Assembly (NCBI GenBank): GCA_029287915.1
Contig: JARFQE010000023.1
Coordinates: 1 to 64,000, forward strand
DNA length: 64,000 bases
DNA from: Arenicellales bacterium
GTDB taxonomy: Bacteria > Pseudomonadota > Gammaproteobacteria > BMS3Bbin11
Reading direction: 5' to 3'
The position numbers were made by a program, and so were the translations under genes. The notes beneath the pieces were generated by a model. The model saw only the letters and a program-made list of their open reading frames with translations. It had not been told where the DNA came from and did not search any database. Positions within the stretch are counted from its first letter, which is position 1, and every line of letters starts with the position of its first letter. This document shows, in pieces, positions 1 through 10,711 of this stretch.

Positions 1-1
1 T

Positions 2-78
<77 letters not shown>

Positions 79-158
79 TCAGACGGAGGGCATCATACTC
101 ATGCCAGCGCTATTTATCAACATCCACAGGCATTTAATTGATGAAAATATGGCGAAAT

Positions 159-524
159 TTACTCTGTTTTATGCTCTACCAGGCTGGGATTCCAGAAAAG
201 CATCTTCCGTTCATTAATCTCTGACTTCACCTTTTCTGGTTCCCAGTCCTTGCTAATGTCGAAATATCCCTCTTTCATAACGCGAATACTAAGCTTTCTG
301 GCATTCTTTGCCAACGCCTTTTCAATCTGCAATGTAGATTCCAGCGGGGTGGTACCCAGGTACACCCAGGGAGCGTCAACATCAGAGTTACTATCAACGC
401 GATAGACGACATAACCACCCGATGGTTCGGAATAGACCTTGAGTGGTACTGTTTTTGGGGCACTGCTGCAGGATGACAACAGTAATACCATAGAAATGGC
501 AGATAGCATGAAAAACGGTTTCAT
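159..524 (-). CDS. PEGA-type small lipoprotein
   Basis: A 121-residue protein with a short hydrophobic signal and a lipobox ending at Cys19 (LSSC), so it is probably an outer-membrane or periplasmic lipoprotein. After it comes a segment with SEPSGGYV and YLGTTPLE, the S-x-P-S-G ... G-T-T-P pattern of PEGA domains, which are surface or envelope beta modules of unknown exact role. The second lipoprotein gene just upstream has the same layout, so the two are probably tandem paralogues. A GGAG lies 12 nt before the ATG, longer than usual; an internal ATG at codon 6 is possible. Function is unknown. Confidence 0.7.
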   Translation of the reverse strand: MKPFFMLSAISMVLLLSSCSSAPKTVPLKVYSEPSGGYVVYRVDSNSDVDAPWVYLGTTPLESTLQIEKALAKNARKLSIRVMKEGYFDISKDWEPEKVKSEINERKMLFWNPSLVEHKTE

Positions 525-542
525 CTTAAATAGGTACTCCTG

Positions 543-875
543 CTATTTCTTTTTTAACTCAACATTCACCGTCTGCGGCTCATTCTCGGCATTTGCTTTA
601 GAACTATGACGCATGTTGACCCAGAAAGCAGTCACCTTGTCACTATAGCCACTTTTTTGAAAACGCACCGTGATGAGTTTGGATTCTTCACGATCATTCT
701 TCCAGTGCACTATAACTGGAGTTCTCCCCAGCAGCGAATCATCCTCAAGATTGATTACTTCTGCGCCAGATGGTACTGACTGAATCTTTGCTGCACCATA
801 GCTTGAGCAGCCGGATATAGCAAAAACCAGCACCGGAAAAAGCAATCTCGGATTAATTTTATTAAATTTCTTCAA
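543..875 (-). CDS. PEGA-type small lipoprotein (TTG start)
   Basis: A 110-residue protein. The start is read as TTG at 875 because GAGG sits 8 nt before it and no ATG follows before the signal sequence. The hydrophobic segment ends in ISGC (Cys23), a lipobox. The mature part has SVPSGAEV and LLGRTPV, the PEGA signature shared with the neighbouring lipoprotein, and ends in a lysine-rich tail. It is transcribed in the same direction as nuoN and lies 37 bp beyond the nuoN stop, so it could be read as the tail of the nuo transcript. Its role is unknown. Confidence 0.65.
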   Translation of the reverse strand: MKKFNKINPRLLFPVLVFAISGCSSYGAAKIQSVPSGAEVINLEDDSLLGRTPVIVHWKNDREESKLITVRFQKSGYSDKVTAFWVNMRHSSKANAENEPQTVNVELKKK

Positions 876-912
876 CGAAGGGACCTCGAAATACGCTCAT
901 TTTAATATACAT

Positions 913-2361
913 TCAACCCATTTTACTAATTGCATCACTGCAAATATCCATGATGACACCTATCCATGGCATGATTAGTAGCAATGCAATAACATTGATA
1001 CTCAATACAAACTGCATACCAATATTAGCTGATATCGGTTCGCTTGTTTCCGGCTTATCGAAATAAAGCGTCTTAACAACTCTGAGATAATAATAGGCCC
1101 CGATGACTGCAAATAAAACGGCAATTACGGCAAGCCAGTACTTATCGACATCAACCAGCGCCTGAATAACAGATAACTTGGCAAAGAAACCGACTGTAGG
1201 TGGGATTCCAGCCATTGAGAACATCACCATTGCAATCAGGAATGCGAACCACGGGTGCCGTTTATTCAATCCCTTATAGTCACTTATTTCTTCTGCTTCA
1301 AAGCCTGCACTGGACATCATAATGATCAGACCGAATGCAGCCAAAGTAGTAAATGAATAAATGATGATGTAGAAAAGTGAGGCACTATAACCATTCGGGT
1401 TTGCAGTAAGGATTCCCAGTATAAAATAACCCATATGTGAAATGGTTGAATATGCCAGCATCCGCTTTAAATTCGTCTGAGCTATTGCAAGTATATTACC
1501 GAGTCCCATCGAAAGTACGGCAAAGATAATCAACATGTCAGACCAGCTGACGGCCAATGCCTGAAAACCATCAACCAGCAAACGCATAATGAACGCAAAT
1601 GCAGCGACCTTGGGAGCAGTACCAATAAACAACACTACTGACGTTGGTGCGCCCTGATAAACATCGGGTATCCACATATGAAAGGGCACTACTCCAAGCT
1701 TGAAAGCAATCCCTACAAGGATGAAGATTACACCCATAATCAGCATTACTTCATCAGATTGCATACCCTGTATCGCATTCCTTATTGATCCGACATCCAG
1801 GCTTCCTGTTGCCCCATAGATTATAGACATACCGTAAAGAAGCATACCCGAGGCGAGTGCGCCTAACACAAAGTACTTCATAGCTGCTTCAGTGGCCATA
1901 TCAGAATGGCGATTCATCGCTACCAGTGTATAGAGCGACAAAGAAAGTAGTTCCAGGCCAATATAGATGGTGATGAAATGACTGGCTGAACTCATTACCA
2001 TCATGCCAACTACTGCTATTAATATCAGTACAAAATACTCACCGCGATACATCTTCCGCTCTGTTATGTAACCCTGAGAATAGATAAGCACGACAAAGGT
2101 CAGGAAAAAAATAGTTAATTTGACCAGTGTCGCCATACCGTCAAGGACAAACATATCGTTGAATGCCTTAACCGAATCAGCTGTCGGCGTTGCAACCAGG
2201 CTAAGATAAAAACCAATCAGCAGTGTTGCCTGGGTAAGCAGAAAACTGACTTTTGGCATACGCTCATGGGTAAATCTGTCGACCAGCAGGATCACGCAGG
2301 CCATAGAAAAAACGAATATCTCAGGAATGGCGAGCTGAATGTCTGCGGATATATTGTTCAT
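913..2361 (-). CDS. nuoN: NADH-quinone oxidoreductase subunit N
   Basis: 482 residues, close to the usual NuoN length, almost entirely hydrophobic with about 14 membrane segments. It is one of the three antiporter-like proton-pumping subunits of complex I in the inner membrane. Family residues seen include GLELLSLSLYTLVA and the conserved Lys/His-bearing helices around LGVVPFHMWIPDVY and RMLAYSTISHMGY. Last gene of the 14-gene nuo operon, 9 bp beyond nuoM. Function rests on strong family resemblance and operon position. Confidence 0.97.
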   Translation of the reverse strand: MNNISADIQLAIPEIFVFSMACVILLVDRFTHERMPKVSFLLTQATLLIGFYLSLVATPTADSVKAFNDMFVLDGMATLVKLTIFFLTFVVLIYSQGYITERKMYRGEYFVLILIAVVGMMVMSSASHFITIYIGLELLSLSLYTLVAMNRHSDMATEAAMKYFVLGALASGMLLYGMSIIYGATGSLDVGSIRNAIQGMQSDEVMLIMGVIFILVGIAFKLGVVPFHMWIPDVYQGAPTSVVLFIGTAPKVAAFAFIMRLLVDGFQALAVSWSDMLIIFAVLSMGLGNILAIAQTNLKRMLAYSTISHMGYFILGILTANPNGYSASLFYIIIYSFTTLAAFGLIIMMSSAGFEAEEISDYKGLNKRHPWFAFLIAMVMFSMAGIPPTVGFFAKLSVIQALVDVDKYWLAVIAVLFAVIGAYYYLRVVKTLYFDKPETSEPISANIGMQFVLSINVIALLLIMPWIGVIMDICSDAISKMG

Positions 2362-2370
2362 AGACTTAAG

Positions 2371-3852
2371 TTACAGTTTGGTTACTGAAGACAGGGCAAG
2401 CACCCTGTCCACAGAGGTGTGAATAACGTCAAGAAATGGCGCAGGCCATAAACCCATGACCAGAACAGTAATGGTAAGAATTAGCAGATACAGCCCTTCC
2501 CTGTTAGTAATATCATTTAATGTCTCCACGTTTTTATTATTTATTGCACCGAAGATTACCCGTTTATACATCCATAATGTATAGGCAGCTCCCAGAACCA
2601 ATGTTGTTCCTGCAATAATTGCATACCACACATTTACCTGGAATACGCCCAGTATCACGAGGAATTCACCGACGAAGCCAGAGGTCCCGGGCAGCCCCGC
2701 ATTAGCCATGGCAAACAACATCATAAAGGCAGCAAATTTTGGCATTGTGTTTGCGACACCGCCATAGTCAGACATTTTACGCGTATGCATGCGGTCATAA
2801 AGTACTCCGACACAGAGGAACATCGCCCCTGAAATGAAACCATGTGAAATCATTTGAATGACCGCACCTTCAATTGCCATCTTGTTGAAAACAAAGAGGC
2901 CCAAAGTAACAAAACCCATATGAGATATCGATGAGTAGGCGATCAATTTCTTCATGTCCGTTTGAGCCAGTGCCACCATTGCAATATAGACGATGGCAAT
3001 TAAAGACAGCGCAATGATGAAACCCGACAGGGTGTGACTGGCATCAGGTGTTATGGGCAGATTAAAGCGAATGAAGCCATAGGCTCCCATTTTCAACATG
3101 ATGGCGGCCAGAACCACTGAACCACCTGTAGGTGCTTCTACATGCGCATCCGGCAACCAGGTATGTACTGGGAACATTGGTATTTTAACGGCGAAGGCCA
3201 TGAAAAAGGCCAGGAAAATCCATATCTGTTCAGCCAGAGTGAGCTTGATCGTGTACAAATCAGCCAGCGCGAAACTGCCATTTCCCGCGAAATAGAGATA
3301 AACCAGGGCTACCAGCATCAGCAGTGACCCTAATAACGTATATAAAAAGAACTTGATCGTTGCATAAATTCTGTTCGGTCCACCCCATATTCCGATAATC
3401 AGGAACATGGGTATCAGCATAGCTTCCCAGAAGACATAAAACAGAATGGCATCGGTTGCTGAAAAGACGCCTATCATCAGGCCTTCCATAATCAGAAAAG
3501 CAGCCATGTATTGAGCAACTTTTTCCCTAATCACCTTCCAGGCGGAAATAATGACAATAATTGTTATAAATGAGGTCAACAGGATCAATAGCAGCGCTAT
3601 GCCATCAATGCCCAGTGAATAGTTGATATTCAGTGCAGATATCCATGGTGTATCTTCGATGTACTGCAGCTTAGCTGATGCCTTATCAAATCCTGTATAT
3701 AGCAGAAGAGTAACAAGGAAAGTAACAATGCTGACCAATAGTGCCAGTACTCTTGCCAGGCCTGCGCGCTGGTCATTACCCGTTGCCAGCACGGCTATAG
3801 CACCGATGATCGGCAACCAGATGGCAACGCTTAGTTGATTCGCTTCGAACAT
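2371..3852 (-). CDS. nuoM: NADH-quinone oxidoreductase subunit M
   Basis: 493 residues, multi-spanning antiporter-like subunit of complex I. Diagnostic stretches are FYVFWEAMLIPMFLIIG with the conserved Glu of helix 5, KIPMFPVHTWLPDAHVEAP, and the helix KKLIAYSSISHMGFV, all part of the proton channel. It lies between nuoL and nuoN with 9-14 bp gaps, so all three large pump subunits are co-transcribed. Length matches the family (about 490-510). Confidence 0.97.
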   Translation of the reverse strand: MFEANQLSVAIWLPIIGAIAVLATGNDQRAGLARVLALLVSIVTFLVTLLLYTGFDKASAKLQYIEDTPWISALNINYSLGIDGIALLLILLTSFITIIVIISAWKVIREKVAQYMAAFLIMEGLMIGVFSATDAILFYVFWEAMLIPMFLIIGIWGGPNRIYATIKFFLYTLLGSLLMLVALVYLYFAGNGSFALADLYTIKLTLAEQIWIFLAFFMAFAVKIPMFPVHTWLPDAHVEAPTGGSVVLAAIMLKMGAYGFIRFNLPITPDASHTLSGFIIALSLIAIVYIAMVALAQTDMKKLIAYSSISHMGFVTLGLFVFNKMAIEGAVIQMISHGFISGAMFLCVGVLYDRMHTRKMSDYGGVANTMPKFAAFMMLFAMANAGLPGTSGFVGEFLVILGVFQVNVWYAIIAGTTLVLGAAYTLWMYKRVIFGAINNKNVETLNDITNREGLYLLILTITVLVMGLWPAPFLDVIHTSVDRVLALSSVTKL

Positions 3853-3866
3853 TTTAGTGAATCTCT

Positions 3867-5846
3867 TTAATTAACACTTAAGAACCATGTCATCAGTACC
3901 AGCAACCCGATAATCATGGCAAAAGCGTATTGATTGACCAGGCCAGACTGTAGTGGCTTCAATATCCTTGAAAAATAACCAACTGCTTTTGCCGTGCCAT
4001 TCACCAGCCAGCCATCAATAAAAACTGTATCACCAAATTTCGACAATAATCGGCCAATTCCAACGGTACCGTTGGCAAAGAATTTCTGGTTGAAGTCATC
4101 GAGGTAATACTTGTTAAGAAGCAAATTATAAAGAGGCTTCACTGATTCCGTTACTCTGCCAGGAAGCTCCGGTCTACGGATATAAAATAACCAGGCGAGG
4201 AAGATTCCACCAATGGCCAGCCAGAATGGTGGTTGCATTATGCCGTGCAACATAAAGCCGAAGACAATTTCAACAGTTGATTTATCATGATAGTGTTCAG
4301 CAATCTGACCGATGACATCGTGTTGCGGCAATACCAGAATAGAACCACTAAAGTAGTCACTAAACGCCATTGGCTGGATAAACATCGCACCTGCAATCAT
4401 CGAAGGAATGGCTAATAGCAGTAATGGTAGTATGACCACCATTGGAGATTCTTTTACATGCTGCAACGTATGCTGATCCATGCGTGGGCGGCCGTGGAAA
4501 GTCATAAACAGCAGACGGAAAGAATAAAAGGCTGTTAGTATGACTCCGGACAGTACTGCAACATAGGCAATACCGGAACCGAACAGCTCGGAGTGATGAA
4601 CACTTTCGATAATAAGATCTTTCGAGAAGAAACCGGCAAACGGCGGAATCCCTGCCAGTGCCAGTGATCCTATAACTGCAGTTATATACGTCCACGGCAG
4701 GAATTTTCTAAGCCCTCCCATCTTGCGCATATCCTGCTCATGATGCATGGCAATAATGACAGAGCCTGCTGCCAGGAAAAGTAGCGCTTTGAAGAAGGCA
4801 TGGGTGCCGAGATGGAATATCGATGCTGCATAACCGGAAACACCCAGGCCAACTGTCATATAACCGAGTTGTGACAGTGTTGAATAGGCCACGACGCGTT
4901 TGATGTCGTTTTGCACCAGCCCCAGCAAGGCCATGAAAAAAGCGGTGATCGCACCGATGATCATCACTACACTTAATGCTGTTTCTGAAAACTCAAATAG
5001 CGGCGATGTCCTTGCCACCATAAAAATACCTGCAGTCACCATGGTGGCGGCGTGAATAAGTGCAGAGATAGGTGTGGGACCTTCCATAGAATCGGGTAAC
5101 CAGACATGTAAAGGCACCTGTGCTGATTTTCCCATTGCACCAATGAACAACATAATACAGATAAACGATATGATGCTCCATTCGCTGCCAGGGATTACTT
5201 CTATGCTCTGATTTATTACTTCTGGTACCGAAGCAAATACCGCATTGTAATCAAGCGTACCAAAAGTTGCATAAATTGCTGCGATCCCGATAAGAAAACC
5301 GAGGTCTCCAACACGGTTTACCAGAAAAGCCTTCATGTTGGCATATATTGCGCTGTCCCTGGTATACCAGAATCCTATCAGCAGATAAGAAACCAGGCCT
5401 ACGGCCTCCCAGCCGAAGAAAAGCTGTAAAAAGTTGTTTGACATTACCAGCATTAACATGGAAAAAGTAAACAGGGATATATAACTAAAGAAACGCTGGT
5501 ATCCCGGGTCTTCGTGCATATAGCCAATGGTATAGATATGTACCATTAGTGAGACAAATGTGACTATAACCATCATGGTTGCCGTCAGACTATCAATCAG
5601 GAAGCCCACCTCAAAAGGAAAATTATCACTAATACCCCAGATATAAACCGTACCATTGAATGTATTCCCGGCCATGACATCTACATATACATAGATGGAC
5701 AGGGCACAGGCTGTTGCGACGCCTGCGATTGTAATAGTGTGCGCACCGGTACGCCCTATTTGGCGTCCAAACAAACCCGCCACTATAGCTGCAAACAGGC
5801 ATACTAGTGGAATTGCAAGGTATACAAGTTTCATAGAATCCATCAT
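3867..5846 (-). CDS. nuoL: NADH-quinone oxidoreductase subunit L
   Basis: 659 residues, somewhat longer than the E. coli protein (613). The N-terminal part has FFGWEAVGLVSYLLIGFW, KSAQVPLHVWLPDSMEGPTP and KRVVAYSTLSQLGYM, the conserved Glu, Lys and His/Ser positions of the distal proton pump. The C-terminal third contains the extra membrane segments and the amphipathic lateral helix region that braces NuoM and NuoN. Inner-membrane subunit of complex I, between nuoK (4 bp upstream) and nuoM. The tandem Met at the start leaves a few codons of doubt about the exact initiation site. Confidence 0.97.
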   Translation of the reverse strand: MMDSMKLVYLAIPLVCLFAAIVAGLFGRQIGRTGAHTITIAGVATACALSIYVYVDVMAGNTFNGTVYIWGISDNFPFEVGFLIDSLTATMMVIVTFVSLMVHIYTIGYMHEDPGYQRFFSYISLFTFSMLMLVMSNNFLQLFFGWEAVGLVSYLLIGFWYTRDSAIYANMKAFLVNRVGDLGFLIGIAAIYATFGTLDYNAVFASVPEVINQSIEVIPGSEWSIISFICIMLFIGAMGKSAQVPLHVWLPDSMEGPTPISALIHAATMVTAGIFMVARTSPLFEFSETALSVVMIIGAITAFFMALLGLVQNDIKRVVAYSTLSQLGYMTVGLGVSGYAASIFHLGTHAFFKALLFLAAGSVIIAMHHEQDMRKMGGLRKFLPWTYITAVIGSLALAGIPPFAGFFSKDLIIESVHHSELFGSGIAYVAVLSGVILTAFYSFRLLFMTFHGRPRMDQHTLQHVKESPMVVILPLLLLAIPSMIAGAMFIQPMAFSDYFSGSILVLPQHDVIGQIAEHYHDKSTVEIVFGFMLHGIMQPPFWLAIGGIFLAWLFYIRRPELPGRVTESVKPLYNLLLNKYYLDDFNQKFFANGTVGIGRLLSKFGDTVFIDGWLVNGTAKAVGYFSRILKPLQSGLVNQYAFAMIIGLLVLMTWFLSVN

Positions 5847-5850
5847 CCTG

Positions 5851-6156
5851 TTACCCCTTCAGGCTATCCAGGTCCTGGATATTGATAGTATGTCTGCGCC
5901 TGAACAGGACAATGATAATGGCCAGTCCAATTGCAGATTCTGCTGCAGCAACGGTAAGAATAAAAAACACGAAGACCTGGCCGGCGAGATCGTTCATATA
6001 ATGTGAGAAGGCAATAAAATTGAGATTCACGGCCAGTAACATCAATTCGATAGACATCAGCAGGATAAGGACATTCTTCCTGTTCAAAAAGATTCCCGCC
6101 ACGCTAATTGAAAAAAGTATGGCACCAAGAATCAGATAATCTGATAATGCAATCAT
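5851..6156 (-). CDS. nuoK: NADH-quinone oxidoreductase subunit K
   Basis: 101 residues, exactly the size expected, with three membrane helices. The conserved glutamates of the membrane proton path are visible in [14 protein letters not shown] and [12 protein letters not shown]. It is the MrpC-like small subunit at the junction between the peripheral arm and the antiporter-like subunits of complex I. Packed tightly between nuoJ and nuoL in the operon. Confidence 0.97.
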   Translation of the reverse strand: MIALSDYLILGAILFSISVAGIFLNRKNVLILLMSIELMLLAVNLNFIAFSHYMNDLAGQVFVFFILTVAAAESAIGLAIIIVLFRRRHTINIQDLDSLKG

Positions 6157-6171
6157 TAATATATCCTTCCT

Positions 6172-6777
6172 TCAGTCCTGCTTCTCAGCATTCATTTTCA
6201 CCATGCGAAGGCGATCTTTTTTATGTACACGAACCTGTTCATTGGGCTTCTGTCTTTTTGATGTCGAGCGCCCACGCAAACCGAGAGAAATTGCAGCAAC
6301 CATTGCCAATAGCAATAAAACTGCTGCCAGCTCAAATGGGTATACATAGTATGTATAGATCAACAGACCAAGTTGATGTGTATTGCTGTATTCTGCTGTT
6401 GCAGCAGCTGGGGCAGGCATCTGTTCAATTTCGAATGGTCCAGAACTGAGGACGATTGCCAATTGCAGAAGAATGATTACCGCTACAGTTGCACCAATAG
6501 GCAGGTATTCGCCAAAGCCTTCACGCAGTTGATCAATATCAATATCGAGCATCATTACAATAAACAGGAACAGAACCATTACTGCGCCAACATAGACAAG
6601 CACCAGAACGATAGCGAGGAACTCCGCTTCCATTAACAACCAGATACAGCCCACAGTAAAAAACGTCAGTATCAGGAACATTGCGGCTCGAACCGGATTA
6701 CGTACGGTAACCACCATGATCGCAGCTACTACAGCTACGGATGCCAGAAAGTAAAATGCCAGTTGCTCAAATGTCAT
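6172..6777 (-). CDS. nuoJ: NADH-quinone oxidoreductase subunit J
   Basis: 201 residues with five predicted membrane segments. The conserved NPVRAAMFLILTFF segment and the third helix VLVYVGAVMVLFLFIVMML, which contains the pi-bulge helix of complex I, are clear. The C-terminal tail is unusually basic (RGRSTSKRQKPNEQVRVHKK) and probably cytoplasmic. It sits between nuoI and nuoK. Confidence 0.95.
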   Translation of the reverse strand: MTFEQLAFYFLASVAVVAAIMVVTVRNPVRAAMFLILTFFTVGCIWLLMEAEFLAIVLVLVYVGAVMVLFLFIVMMLDIDIDQLREGFGEYLPIGATVAVIILLQLAIVLSSGPFEIEQMPAPAAATAEYSNTHQLGLLIYTYYVYPFELAAVLLLLAMVAAISLGLRGRSTSKRQKPNEQVRVHKKDRLRMVKMNAEKQD

Positions 6778-6803
6778 ATCAGATTCTTCAGATCAGTCAT
6801 TGT

Positions 6804-7292
6804 CTACCTGTACGGCGCGTCCAGCTTTTTGTCCCTGGCGATGCTCTCTTCCATCAGGTCGCCGTTGGCCAGCAACATTTCCTTGGTGTAGTAAAGATCC
6901 CCATTATTCTCACCGTGATAATCGATCACGCGTGTCTCAACAATGGCATCAACCGGACAGGCTTCTTCACAGAAGCCGCAATATATGCATTTCGTTAAAT
7001 CAATGTCATATCTTGTGGTACGACGCGATCCATCTTCCCTTAGATCAGAATCAATCGTTATGGCTAATGCAGGACAAACAGCTTCACACAATTTACAGGC
7101 AATACAGCGTTCCTCACCATTTGCATAGCGCCTCAGCGCGTGCAGGCCACGAAAACGAAAAGACATTGGTGTCCTTTCATCCGGGTACTGTACAGTAATT
7201 TTTTTCTTGAACATGTGCCTGCCGGTTACTGACATTCCTTTCAGCAACTCGATCAAAAACAGGCTCTTTATAACGTCTATGGCTTTTTTCAT
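6804..7292 (-). CDS. nuoI: NADH-quinone oxidoreductase subunit I (2x[4Fe-4S])
   Basis: 162 residues if translation begins at the ATG at 7292, which has AGGA 9 nt upstream. A longer frame from 7325 would overlap nuoH by 22 bp and adds residues not expected in the family. Two ferredoxin-type clusters are visible, [12 protein letters not shown] and [12 protein letters not shown], the N6a and N6b centres that pass electrons towards NuoB. Peripheral-arm subunit docked on NuoH. Confidence 0.95.
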   Translation of the reverse strand: MKKAIDVIKSLFLIELLKGMSVTGRHMFKKKITVQYPDERTPMSFRFRGLHALRRYANGEERCIACKLCEAVCPALAITIDSDLREDGSRRTTRYDIDLTKCIYCGFCEEACPVDAIVETRVIDYHGENNGDLYYTKEMLLANGDLMEESIARDKKLDAPYR

Positions 7293-7303
7293 TTTTCCAG
7301 ATC

Positions 7304-8362
7304 CTAGTGAAACAGGTAGCCCCATGGAGTAAGAAACATGGCAACGCCCATAACAACAATCCAGATTAGTGTCAGAGGGATAAAGACCTTCCAGCCCAAA
7401 CGCATAATCTGGTCATATCGATAGCGTGGGAATGTCGCACGGAACCATAAGAAGAAAAACAGCACAAAGCTGGTTTTAAGTAATAACCAGTGGATGCCAT
7501 CACCCAGTAGTGGCGTGTCAGCCAGGGCTCCAACTGGCGACATCCAGCCACCCATAAACATCAACGCCGTCAGAGCGGCAATTAATATCATGTTGGCGTA
7601 CTCTGCCAGGAAGAATACGGCAAAGGTCATGCCGGAATATTCCACATGGAAGCCTGCTACGATTTCTGACTCACCTTCTGCAACATCAAAGGGAGCACGG
7701 TTAGTTTCAGCGACGCCGGAGATGAAATAAACAATAAACATCGGGAATAATGGCCACAGATACCAGTCGGTGATACCACCACTCTGCGCCAGTACGATCT
7801 CACGCAGATTAAGACTACCCGCAGCCATCAGCACCGTCACTAGTGCAAACCCCATTGCCAGCTCATAGGATACAATTTGTGCTGAGGCACGCATCGCACT
7901 GAGAAAGGCATATTTTGAATTGGACGCCCAGCCGGCAATGATAATGCCATAGACCCCAATAGACGTCATTGCAAGGATAAACAATAGCCCGGCATTGATA
8001 TCTGACAATACCAGGGTGTCGGTAAATGGGATAACGGACCAGGCTGCCAGTGATGGTCCTATCGACAGGATCGGTGCCAGTATGAACAGATATTTATTAG
8101 ATTTTGCTGGAACGACTATTTCTTTACAAAGCAGCTTCAGTGCATCAGCAATAGGCTGTAACCAGCCTCGAGGCCCAACGCGGTTCGGGCCGACACGGAT
8201 CTGCATGTAACCAATCAATTTGCGCTCGGCAAACGTCAGATAGGCTACAGCAAGCATTAATGGCGCAACAATTGCGACCACTTTGATCAGTGCAATCAGT
8301 AGCACATGCAGCCAGTCCCAGTCAGGCAGAAAATCAAGCAGATAGAGTATCCATTCAGGCAC
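7304..8362 (-). CDS. nuoH: NADH-quinone oxidoreductase subunit H
   Basis: 352 residues with about eight membrane helices. The quinone-site loops are well conserved: [20 protein letters not shown] near the N-terminus and [20 protein letters not shown] in the middle. It forms the quinone chamber and links the peripheral and membrane arms. It overlaps the end of nuoG by 8 bp, which suggests translational coupling. Confidence 0.97.
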   Translation of the reverse strand: MPEWILYLLDFLPDWDWLHVLLIALIKVVAIVAPLMLAVAYLTFAERKLIGYMQIRVGPNRVGPRGWLQPIADALKLLCKEIVVPAKSNKYLFILAPILSIGPSLAAWSVIPFTDTLVLSDINAGLLFILAMTSIGVYGIIIAGWASNSKYAFLSAMRASAQIVSYELAMGFALVTVLMAAGSLNLREIVLAQSGGITDWYLWPLFPMFIVYFISGVAETNRAPFDVAEGESEIVAGFHVEYSGMTFAVFFLAEYANMILIAALTALMFMGGWMSPVGALADTPLLGDGIHWLLLKTSFVLFFFLWFRATFPRYRYDQIMRLGWKVFIPLTLIWIVVMGVAMFLTPWGYLFH

Positions 8363-10685
8363 AGGTCTTCACCTCGAGCCAGTTCATGCCACCAAGCTGG
8401 GCTGTTTCTTCTGTAGCTGTGGGCAACATGACACAGTTCAGTGGAATTGATGGATCAGCCTTAACGTTGATTTCTATTGTCGTGTTTGCATTACCAATTT
8501 CTACTCTACCCTCTTCAACGCCTAATGATCCGAGTGTATCAGGATGTATAGCAGCGCTAGCCGGTGCATTATCTAATGTTTGTTGCAGTGGCCGTGCGTG
8601 ACGGGTTACTCCATCAGTTCTGTATATTGGCAAATGCGTGATACGCTCAAGCTTATTCTGCTCACTATCTGCCGGTGTAAATATCTCAGCGCTACCTTCG
8701 CGATTTTTTAAAGACTCAGTTTCTGCAGATATTGTTTCTGCGTTCATGTAGTCAAAACCGTCTAGCGCCAGATAATTACCCAGAACACGAAGAATCTTCC
8801 AGCCGGGCCGCGACTGGCCTGCAGGTTGTATGGCAGCAGTCCAGGATTGTATTTTGCCTTCACAATTGACATGACTGCCATCGGTCTCTGCGGTCGTGGC
8901 TAACGGCAGCATGACATGTGCAATCTCTTCAATTTCTGAACTGCGAAAATTTGAAACAGAGATAACCATGCCTGCATCACGTAAAGCGGACAGCGCCTGA
9001 TTACCGGCAATACAATCCTGCGTAGGTTCGATATTAAACAGCAGGCAGGCCTTCAATGGCTGACTCAGCATTTGCGCCGCATTTCTGCCTGGCTTGGCAT
9101 TAGAAAACGGCAGAAATGAAGCCTGCCACGCCGCGACGGCATTGCCCTCCTCCAGCCTGCCATCTTTTGCCCCGATCAGCTTGCCAATTGTCGATGCTAA
9201 TGACACCAACAGTGAATAATTTGGATCCATCTGCGCCATGGTACCTACTATAATCTGTGCAGCGCTACCCGATTCAATCAACGCATCAGCCAGTAATTCG
9301 ATATCTTTATTAACTTCACAAGCTGCTGCCAGATCTTTAATGGCGCGATTTATTTCTATTACCTTTTTCGTTGCGATGACCTCAGCGAGTCGCGCAATGA
9401 TCTCCACCAGCTGTGCTGGCGGAGCAACTATATTTTTTTCAACTGGGAAGGCAAAATCATAGTCCGCTGCATTTATTGCCATCACACGGTTGCCATCACG
9501 TACGGACTTTCGCAGTCTGGTTGCCAGCGAAGGTTGTTCTTTGCGGATATTGCTGCCAATAAGTAAAACAAGATCAGTGTTATCGAGACTTGCAATGCTA
9601 TCACCCAATAATGGGGCGGCCATTGCTCCATCGGCTCTGAAATCCTGCTGGCGCATACGATAGTCCATATTCTCGCTGCCCAGGCCGCGCATAATTTTTG
9701 CTAGCAGGGTAAATTCTTCCAGCGTAGAGGTCGGTGATGCCAGGGCACCAATACCGTCACTACCATATTCATCTACAATGGTCTTTATTTTGCTGGAAAC
9801 ATTTTCCAGTGCCGTCTGCCAGTCAGTTTCCTTCCATTGACCATTAATTTTAAGCATAGGAGTGGTTAATCGTTGCTCACTATCGTTTGCGGTGTAGCTG
9901 AAACGATCGCGGTCGGATATCCATCCTTCATTTATTGCTTCATTTTCACGTGGCAATACACGCAGGACATCACCCCGCAGTGTTTCAATATGGATATTTG
10001 ATCCAACAGTATCGTGTACCGCAATGCCATCATGATTTTGCATTTCCCAAGACCTGGCCCTGAAACGAAATGGTTTGGACGTCAGTGCGCCAACAGGACA
10101 GAGATCAATGACATTGCCAGACATTTCGGAACATACTGCCTGTCCCATAAAGGTCATGATCTCGCTGTGTTCACCACGATTTACCATGCCCAGCTCCATG
10201 ATTCCGCCAATTTCCTGACCAAAGCGCACACAACGAGTGCATTGAATACAACGGGTCATGTCGGTTGAAATTAGAGGTCCCAGGTTTTTGTCCAGAACAA
10301 CGCGTTTGCCCTCAGAAAAACGAGATATATCTTTACCATAGCCAACAGCAAGGTCCTGTAGTTCACACTCGCCACCCTGATCACAAATCGGGCAATCGAG
10401 CGGATGATTAATTAGCAGGAACTCCATAGTGCTTTTCTGCGCATCACGTGCTAACTCAGAACGTGTTTCCACCTTCATGCCATCGGTGATCGGTGTTGCG
10501 CAGGCGGGCAATGGTTTAGGTGCACCCTCAACTTCAACGAGGCACATGCGGCAGTTTGCAGCGATTGATAACTTTTCGTGATAACAGAATCGCGGAATAT
10601 ATATACCAGCCTCATCGGCTGCCTTGATCAGCATAGAACCGGCTTCAGCTTCTATCTTTTTTCCGTTAATTTCTATCGTTGCCAT
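8355..10685 (-). CDS. nuoG: NADH-quinone oxidoreductase subunit G
   Basis: 776 residues. The N-terminal [2Fe-2S] ferredoxin domain has Cys34, Cys45, Cys48 and Cys62. It is followed by [18 protein letters not shown] and a [10 protein letters not shown] motif for the [4Fe-4S] clusters, and then a molybdopterin-oxidoreductase-like domain that has lost its cofactor in this family. It carries electrons along the peripheral arm from NuoF. Shorter than the E. coli protein (about 900) and of the size common in most proteobacteria. The 26-bp gap to nuoF carries a ribosome-binding sequence. Confidence 0.97.
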   Translation of the reverse strand: MATIEINGKKIEAEAGSMLIKAADEAGIYIPRFCYHEKLSIAANCRMCLVEVEGAPKPLPACATPITDGMKVETRSELARDAQKSTMEFLLINHPLDCPICDQGGECELQDLAVGYGKDISRFSEGKRVVLDKNLGPLISTDMTRCIQCTRCVRFGQEIGGIMELGMVNRGEHSEIMTFMGQAVCSEMSGNVIDLCPVGALTSKPFRFRARSWEMQNHDGIAVHDTVGSNIHIETLRGDVLRVLPRENEAINEGWISDRDRFSYTANDSEQRLTTPMLKINGQWKETDWQTALENVSSKIKTIVDEYGSDGIGALASPTSTLEEFTLLAKIMRGLGSENMDYRMRQQDFRADGAMAAPLLGDSIASLDNTDLVLLIGSNIRKEQPSLATRLRKSVRDGNRVMAINAADYDFAFPVEKNIVAPPAQLVEIIARLAEVIATKKVIEINRAIKDLAAACEVNKDIELLADALIESGSAAQIIVGTMAQMDPNYSLLVSLASTIGKLIGAKDGRLEEGNAVAAWQASFLPFSNAKPGRNAAQMLSQPLKACLLFNIEPTQDCIAGNQALSALRDAGMVISVSNFRSSEIEEIAHVMLPLATTAETDGSHVNCEGKIQSWTAAIQPAGQSRPGWKILRVLGNYLALDGFDYMNAETISAETESLKNREGSAEIFTPADSEQNKLERITHLPIYRTDGVTRHARPLQQTLDNAPASAAIHPDTLGSLGVEEGRVEIGNANTTIEINVKADPSIPLNCVMLPTATEETAQLGGMNWLEVKTCA

Positions 10686-10711
10686 GTTTAGTATTATTCT
10701 TCCCGATTTAT

